Below, piece by piece: positions 32,601 through 35,997 of a DNA stretch of 35,997 nt; the stretch's first letter is position 1; each line of letters begins with the position of its first letter. The DNA comes from Elusimicrobia bacterium HGW-Elusimicrobia-3 (lineage in GTDB: Bacteria; Elusimicrobiota; Elusimicrobia; Elusimicrobiales; UBA9959). The notes under the pieces were generated by a model. That model did not search any database, was not told where the DNA came from, and was given only the letters and a program-made list of their open reading frames with translations. The stretch lies in the NCBI GenBank assembly GCA_002840355.1, contig PHAL01000025.1, positions 1-35,997 on the forward strand, in the 5' to 3' direction. A program made the translations under genes and the position numbers.

Positions 32601-33293
32601 CTAGTATTTACGCCGCGGCCTTTTCTTGTTCTTGCCCTCTTCGCTGATGTACTCCAGCCCTTCCCCGGCCTGCTTGAACCCGGGCAAGCCGGAGTCCCAG
32701 ATACCGATGGACAGCACGTCCCTCACGAAAGCCCTGCGGCCCTCGCCGCCGGCGCGCTCCCATTCAGGGGAGGCGTCCTTGAGCGAGCTGCGCAGCAGGA
32801 AATCGCGCAGGCTGTCGTCCAGATTCCGTTTAAGATCGTCCACCAGCGGCGAGACGGAAAGCCGCAGCCGCTTGCGGTACTCCGGGGTCTCCCGCTTTAC
32901 CACCGGGCTGCCCCCGCCTTCCTCTCCGCCGGGCGGCGGCGCGGCGCCGCTTTTCTTTTCCCTCGCGATGATCAGCCGCCACGGGTTGGTCCTCAGGCCG
33001 TAATATTCCAGCCGCGTATTCTCGGTGATGTCCCAGTTATAAAAAGCTTTTAGGCCTGTATAGATAAAACCCAGGCTGGGGAGGGAGCGCAGGTCCTTGA
33101 AGTCCCACCTGATGCGGTAGTCCAGCCCCACGCGGGAGCGATAAGAATCCTTGGAGATGACCAGCTGCAACGGGCTCTGCTCCCACGCCGGGGCCTGTAC
33201 AGCCGCGGGAGCGGCGGTGGACACAGGGGCCTCCTGCGCGGCGGCCGCAGGCAGCAGCAGCGCCTGCGCGGCCAGGAGAACGGTTAACCTCAT
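32601..33293 (-). CDS. Exported hypothetical protein (230 aa)
   Basis: I do not recognise this protein. It has a signal peptide (MRLTVLLAAQALLLPAAAA), an Ala/Pro-rich stretch, then a beta-rich part (LQLVISKDSYRSRVGLDYRI; GFIYTGLKAFYNWDITENTR) suggestive of an outer-membrane or surface protein. It also has a charged helical part (VSPLVDDLKRNLDDSLRDFL) and a very basic end. The ribosome site is weak. It lies 22 bases after the TPR lipoprotein gene, so it is likely the last gene of that operon. Confidence 0.65.
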   Translation of the reverse strand: MRLTVLLAAQALLLPAAAAQEAPVSTAAPAAVQAPAWEQSPLQLVISKDSYRSRVGLDYRIRWDFKDLRSLPSLGFIYTGLKAFYNWDITENTRLEYYGLRTNPWRLIIAREKKSGAAPPPGGEEGGGSPVVKRETPEYRKRLRLSVSPLVDDLKRNLDDSLRDFLLRSSLKDASPEWERAGGEGRRAFVRDVLSIGIWDSGLPGFKQAGEGLEYISEEGKNKKRPRRKY

Positions 33294-33315
33294 GCTTTCA
33301 CCGCCACGCGCCCTC

Positions 33316-34545
33316 CTAGAAACCTTCCTTGGTATAGCGCTCCAGCAGTTCCCTGGCCAGGCGGCCCTCGGGGTTCAGTTTGAGCGCCTCGTCCAACGCG
33401 GCCTTGAACTCGGCCTCCAGCCTGGCGGGATTGCGCAGCCTGTCGCCCTCCACGGCGCGCAGCGCGGCCAGGCAGGCGGCTTTCAGCGAATAGGACTCGC
33501 CCAGAAAGCGCGCGGGCTTTATGAAAGGGACCAGGCTGCCGCCCGCGGCGGCCTCTCGTATCACGGCGGAAATGCCGCCATAGGCTTTGTAGAGCAGCTG
33601 CGAAGACGCCTTGCGGTCCGCGCCGGTCGCGGCCAGCGCGGCTCCCTCCTGGAAATCCGCCTCGGCCAACTGCCGGCGGGCGTCTATCAGGGCGGGGTAA
33701 TGGTTCAGGGCGCCCTGGTAATAGGCCCGGGCCTGGGCGTAGTCCTTGCGTACCAGGTAGGCGTTGCCCTGCACGGCCTGCTCCACCGCTTTTTTAAAAG
33801 CCGGCTCGGCGGCCAGTCTGGCGTTGAAAGCGTACACGGCCGCCAGCGCCGCGGGGTCGCGCAGGGCGTCGGCGGAGGCCACCTCGGCGGCGGAGGCCAG
33901 GGCGGAGGGGGCCGTTTTTCTCAGCGAGGGGTCGGTGGCGCCCAGCTTCTCCAGCTCCGCCTTCATGGCCAGTACCTTGCGCGCGCCCGCCTCGTAGGCG
34001 GCGGCTTTTTCGAACAATGTCTCGGGAGCCTTGTTGAGGCTCATGTAGGCCTCGGATTCTATCCAGGGCAGGGCGGAGGCGCGGGCGGCCAGGCCGGAGA
34101 GCAGCGCGTAGTATTTCTCTTCGGCGCCGCCGGAGCCGTAGAGCTCCTGCGCCTGGGCCGCCAGGGCCGACAGCCCGCCGGTATCGCCGCGGGCGGAATA
34201 AAAATTGGTCAGCGCCTCGCGGGCGGTCCAGTTGTGCGGGCTGGCGGCCAGGGCTTTCTTCAGCGCGGCCGCCTCCAGTTCCTGCGCCCCGGCGAAGCCG
34301 CTCTTCGCGGCCGTCTCGCCCAGGCGCCCGAGCAGCTCTATGGCCGCGGCGGAATCCGGGGCGTATTTCAGGGCCCGGTCTATGTCGGCGAAAGCGCCGG
34401 TCACCGCGGCCTGGCCGGGGTTCTGCGCCGAGGCCGTCTTGCGGGCCTTGTTCAGATAGTACTCGGCGGCCTTGTCTTTAAGCATGCCGCAGCCGGCCAG
34501 CAGCGCGGCGGCCAGGGCTATGGAAATTAAACGCGCGGGTTTCAT
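33316..34545 (-). CDS. TPR-type lipoprotein
   Basis: The 409-residue protein has a lipoprotein signal with lipobox LLAGC (Cys19). The rest is helical with tetratricopeptide-like repeats (AAVTGAFADIDRALKYAPDSAAAIELLGRL; GNAYLVRKDYAQARAYYQGAL; FKAALDEALKLNPEGRLAREL). Such lipoproteins are scaffolds for envelope complexes. The start at 34545 is chosen because it gives the signal peptide and overlaps the flavin reductase stop (ATGA); the frame stays open upstream only as a shadow. The partner is unknown. Confidence 0.82.
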   Translation of the reverse strand: MKPARLISIALAAALLAGCGMLKDKAAEYYLNKARKTASAQNPGQAAVTGAFADIDRALKYAPDSAAAIELLGRLGETAAKSGFAGAQELEAAALKKALAASPHNWTAREALTNFYSARGDTGGLSALAAQAQELYGSGGAEEKYYALLSGLAARASALPWIESEAYMSLNKAPETLFEKAAAYEAGARKVLAMKAELEKLGATDPSLRKTAPSALASAAEVASADALRDPAALAAVYAFNARLAAEPAFKKAVEQAVQGNAYLVRKDYAQARAYYQGALNHYPALIDARRQLAEADFQEGAALAATGADRKASSQLLYKAYGGISAVIREAAAGGSLVPFIKPARFLGESYSLKAACLAALRAVEGDRLRNPARLEAEFKAALDEALKLNPEGRLARELLERYTKEGF

Positions 34546-35042
34546 AAGAAGTTCTCCGCCTTCAGCACTTTCCCGAAGTAGAGAGTATGCGGCGTCTCCG
34601 CGGGCTCGTAGTATTTTTTCAGCGCGGCCGGGGCCAGCGACCCGCGGGCCAGGGGGGCGCGGCCGTACAGCTCGCACTGGTAGACCAGCGCGCAGCCGTC
34701 TATATATTTCACGCCGGACGCCCCGTCCTTCAGGGTCAGGGCGCAGGCGCGCGCCTTGTCGTAATCGCGGCCGGACTTGGTGCCGCAGAAGGCCAGCTCT
34801 TTCTCCAGCTCTCCCCGGCGCGGCACGCAGACCGAGAAGTGGGTGGCGGTCTCGAGCAGCGCGTGGGTATGGCGCGACGGGCGCACCAGCACGCTCATTA
34901 CGGGTTCGCCCCAGATGACGCCGAGCTGGGCCCAGCCTATGGTCATGAGGTTGACGCGGCCCTTCTTGTCGGCGACCACGAGAAAGGCCCCGGCCCCCTC
35001 GAGCGCCCCGCACAGCTCCTTAAAATGTTCGTCGTAGCGCAT
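34542..35042 (-). CDS. Flavin reductase-like FMN-binding protein
   Basis: The 166-residue protein matches the flavin reductase-like split-barrel family: FLVVADKKGRVNLMTIGWAQLG, GEPVMSVLVRPSRHTHALLE (FMN phosphate site), HFSVCVPRRGELEKELAFCG and VKYIDGCALVYQCEL. Members bind FMN and reduce flavins or act as oxidoreductases with unknown partners. It is the first gene of a coupled run with the TPR lipoprotein and the exported hypothetical. Sharing an operon with envelope proteins is unusual for this family. No strong ribosome site is seen. Confidence 0.85.
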   Translation of the reverse strand: MRYDEHFKELCGALEGAGAFLVVADKKGRVNLMTIGWAQLGVIWGEPVMSVLVRPSRHTHALLETATHFSVCVPRRGELEKELAFCGTKSGRDYDKARACALTLKDGASGVKYIDGCALVYQCELYGRAPLARGSLAPAALKKYYEPAETPHTLYFGKVLKAENFL

Positions 35043-35056
35043 AATTTTCCCTTAAT

Positions 35057-35190
35057 GGCCCGCCCGACGGGACGGGCCCGTCAGGCACGGGGTCTCGCAC
35101 ACCGTGCTCGCCCCTCCTCACTCAGTCGTCGCGCTTACGCAAGCTCCTCCTTCCGTGAGGGCCTTCCGAACCCATCCCGTCGGGCGGCCC
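35057..35190 (-). repeat. Structured 134-bp repeat, copy B
   Basis: This is the inverted copy of the element at 8563-8695. The outer arms GGCCCGCCCGACGGGA (from 35057) and TCCCGTCGGGCGGCCC (to 35190) pair with one mismatch and have a sequence unlike the arms of copy A. The core 35086-35178 is 84/93 identical to copy A in reverse complement. Read on the minus strand, it has the same three inner hairpins. The GGGTT/AACCC stem of copy A becomes GGGTT/GGCCC (G-U pairs), and the GTAC/GTAC stem becomes GCAC/GTGC. It lies between tdh and the flavin reductase gene, in the direction of their transcription. Confidence 0.85.
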
Positions 35191-35195
35191 TGGTG

Positions 35196-35997
35196 CTACA
35201 ATGTGGTCCAGTCCAGGATGATCTTGCCGGACTTGCCCGAACTCATGATCTCGAAGCCTTCCTTGAAATCCTGGGCGCGGAACTGGTGCGTGATGATGGG
35301 CTTGATGTCGAGCCCGCTCGTGAGCATGGCGCACATCTTGTACCAGGTCTCGAAGATCTCGCGGCCGTAAATGCACTTGAGCGTCAGCGCCTTGAAGATC
35401 ACGTTGCCCCACGGGATGGTGGTGTTGGGCGGCAGGATGCCGAGCAGGGCGAGCTTGGCGCCCATCTTGACGTTGGCGATCATGTCGTTGAAGGCGGCCG
35501 CGTTGCCGCTCATCTCCAGGCCCACGTCGAAGCCCTCGGTCATGCCGAGCGCCTTCATCACGTCCGGCAGCTTCTCCTTGCGAGAGTCCACCACGTTCTT
35601 GAGCCCCAGCCGGCGGGCCAGGTCCATGCGGTAGTCGTTCACGTCGGTGATCACGGTGTGCCGCGCGCCCACGTGGTTGGCTATCGCGCCGGCCATGATG
35701 CCGATCGGGCCCGCGCCGGTGATCAGCACGTCCTCGCCTATCAGGTCGAACGAGAGCGCGGTGTGCACCGCGTTGCCCAGCGGGTCCAGGATGGCGGCCT
35801 CGTCGTCGGACACCCCCTCGGGGATGGAGAAGACGTTCTCGGCCGGGATGGACAGGTACTCGGCGAAGCAGCCGGGGCGGTTCACGCCGACGCCGCGGGT
35901 ATTGATGCACAGGTGGCGGTGGCCGGCCTTGCAGTTGCGGCAGTGGCCGCAGACGATGTGGCCCTCGCCGGAGACGCGCTCGCCGACGAAGTGTCCC
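35196..35997 (-). CDS. tdh: L-threonine 3-dehydrogenase, C-terminal part (cut by window edge)
   Basis: Tdh oxidises L-threonine to 2-amino-3-ketobutyrate with NAD, the first step of threonine breakdown to glycine. The visible 267 residues begin [19 protein letters not shown], which includes the structural-zinc cysteine set ([15 protein letters not shown]). They continue with [26 protein letters not shown], the NAD site [15 protein letters not shown] and the ending [11 protein letters not shown]. The match to E. coli Tdh is close throughout. The N-terminus and promoter lie beyond the window. No kbl gene is seen downstream; a structured repeat follows instead. Confidence 0.95.
   Translation of the reverse strand, partial: GHFVGERVSGEGHIVCGHCRNCKAGHRHLCINTRGVGVNRPGCFAEYLSIPAENVFSIPEGVSDDEAAILDPLGNAVHTALSFDLIGEDVLITGAGPIGIMAGAIANHVGARHTVITDVNDYRMDLARRLGLKNVVDSRKEKLPDVMKALGMTEGFDVGLEMSGNAAAFNDMIANVKMGAKLALLGILPPNTTIPWGNVIFKALTLKCIYGREIFETWYKMCAMLTSGLDIKPIITHQFRAQDFKEGFEIMSSGKSGKIILDWTTL

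Overview
The window is GC-rich chromosomal DNA from a bacterium with an outer membrane (OmpA-family protein, MltA lytic transglycosylase, lipoprotein, CsgG/FlgO-like protein). My best guess is a member of the Elusimicrobiota or a similarly little-cultured Gram-negative-type lineage. This rests on overall gene style and the nitrogenase-paralogue locus, not on a phylogeny. There is no transposase, integrase, plasmid or phage gene. The window reads as core chromosome carrying one unusual biosynthetic locus and several structured intergenic repeats.

Layout. 1-706 (minus): tRNA-Gly(TCC), tRNA-Thr(GGT) and the start of tuf, with two tRNA-derived tandem repeats between the tRNAs. 808-3324 (plus): WYL regulator, secreted transglutaminase-like protein, DUF350 membrane protein. 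3389-4235: a palindromic element and two small hypothetical genes. 4301-8358 (plus): PAS histidine kinase coupled to a radical SAM/SPASM protein, then mltA. 8366-8695: a strong promoter with a palindromic operator, a candidate 84-nt RNA with its own terminator, and a structured repeat. 8708-11093 (minus): rlmB and a membrane protein. 11442-13712 (plus): gdhA, a receiver protein and a PH-like protein. 13814-20838 (plus): a double-receiver protein, a B12-fold radical SAM enzyme, a NifH-NifD/E-like fusion, a NifK/N-like protein and an EamA transporter. 20908-25891 (minus): envelope genes (OmpA, CsgG-like, L,D-transpeptidase), small proteins, and a receiver/transglutaminase/zinc-ribbon operon. 25998-29447 (minus): serC-serA-DUF1015. 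29591-32539 (plus): a large receiver plus PPDK-N-type ATP-grasp protein. 32601-35042 (minus): flavin reductase-like protein, TPR lipoprotein, secreted hypothetical. 35196-35997 (minus): tdh, partial.

The most interesting locus is 14641-20838. An iron-protein (NifH) module is fused in one chain to a NifD/E-like catalytic module. The fusion is followed by a NifK/N-like partner that keeps only one of the usual three cluster cysteines, a radical SAM enzyme precedes it, and a metabolite exporter follows. Three genes are joined by one-base TGATG overlaps. The ligand pattern (three Cys plus one) is closer to protochlorophyllide reductase than to nitrogenase. I infer a dedicated two-electron reductase with an unknown, possibly tetrapyrrole-like or secondary, substrate, not a nitrogen-fixing enzyme.

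A second notable signal is a 133-134 bp structured repeat present at 8563-8695 and, inverted, at 35057-35190. Its 93-nt core is 84/93 identical. The differences keep base pairing (T-A to C-G, T-A to T-G), and the outer stems differ in sequence yet are each self-complementary. That pattern points to selection on an RNA fold.
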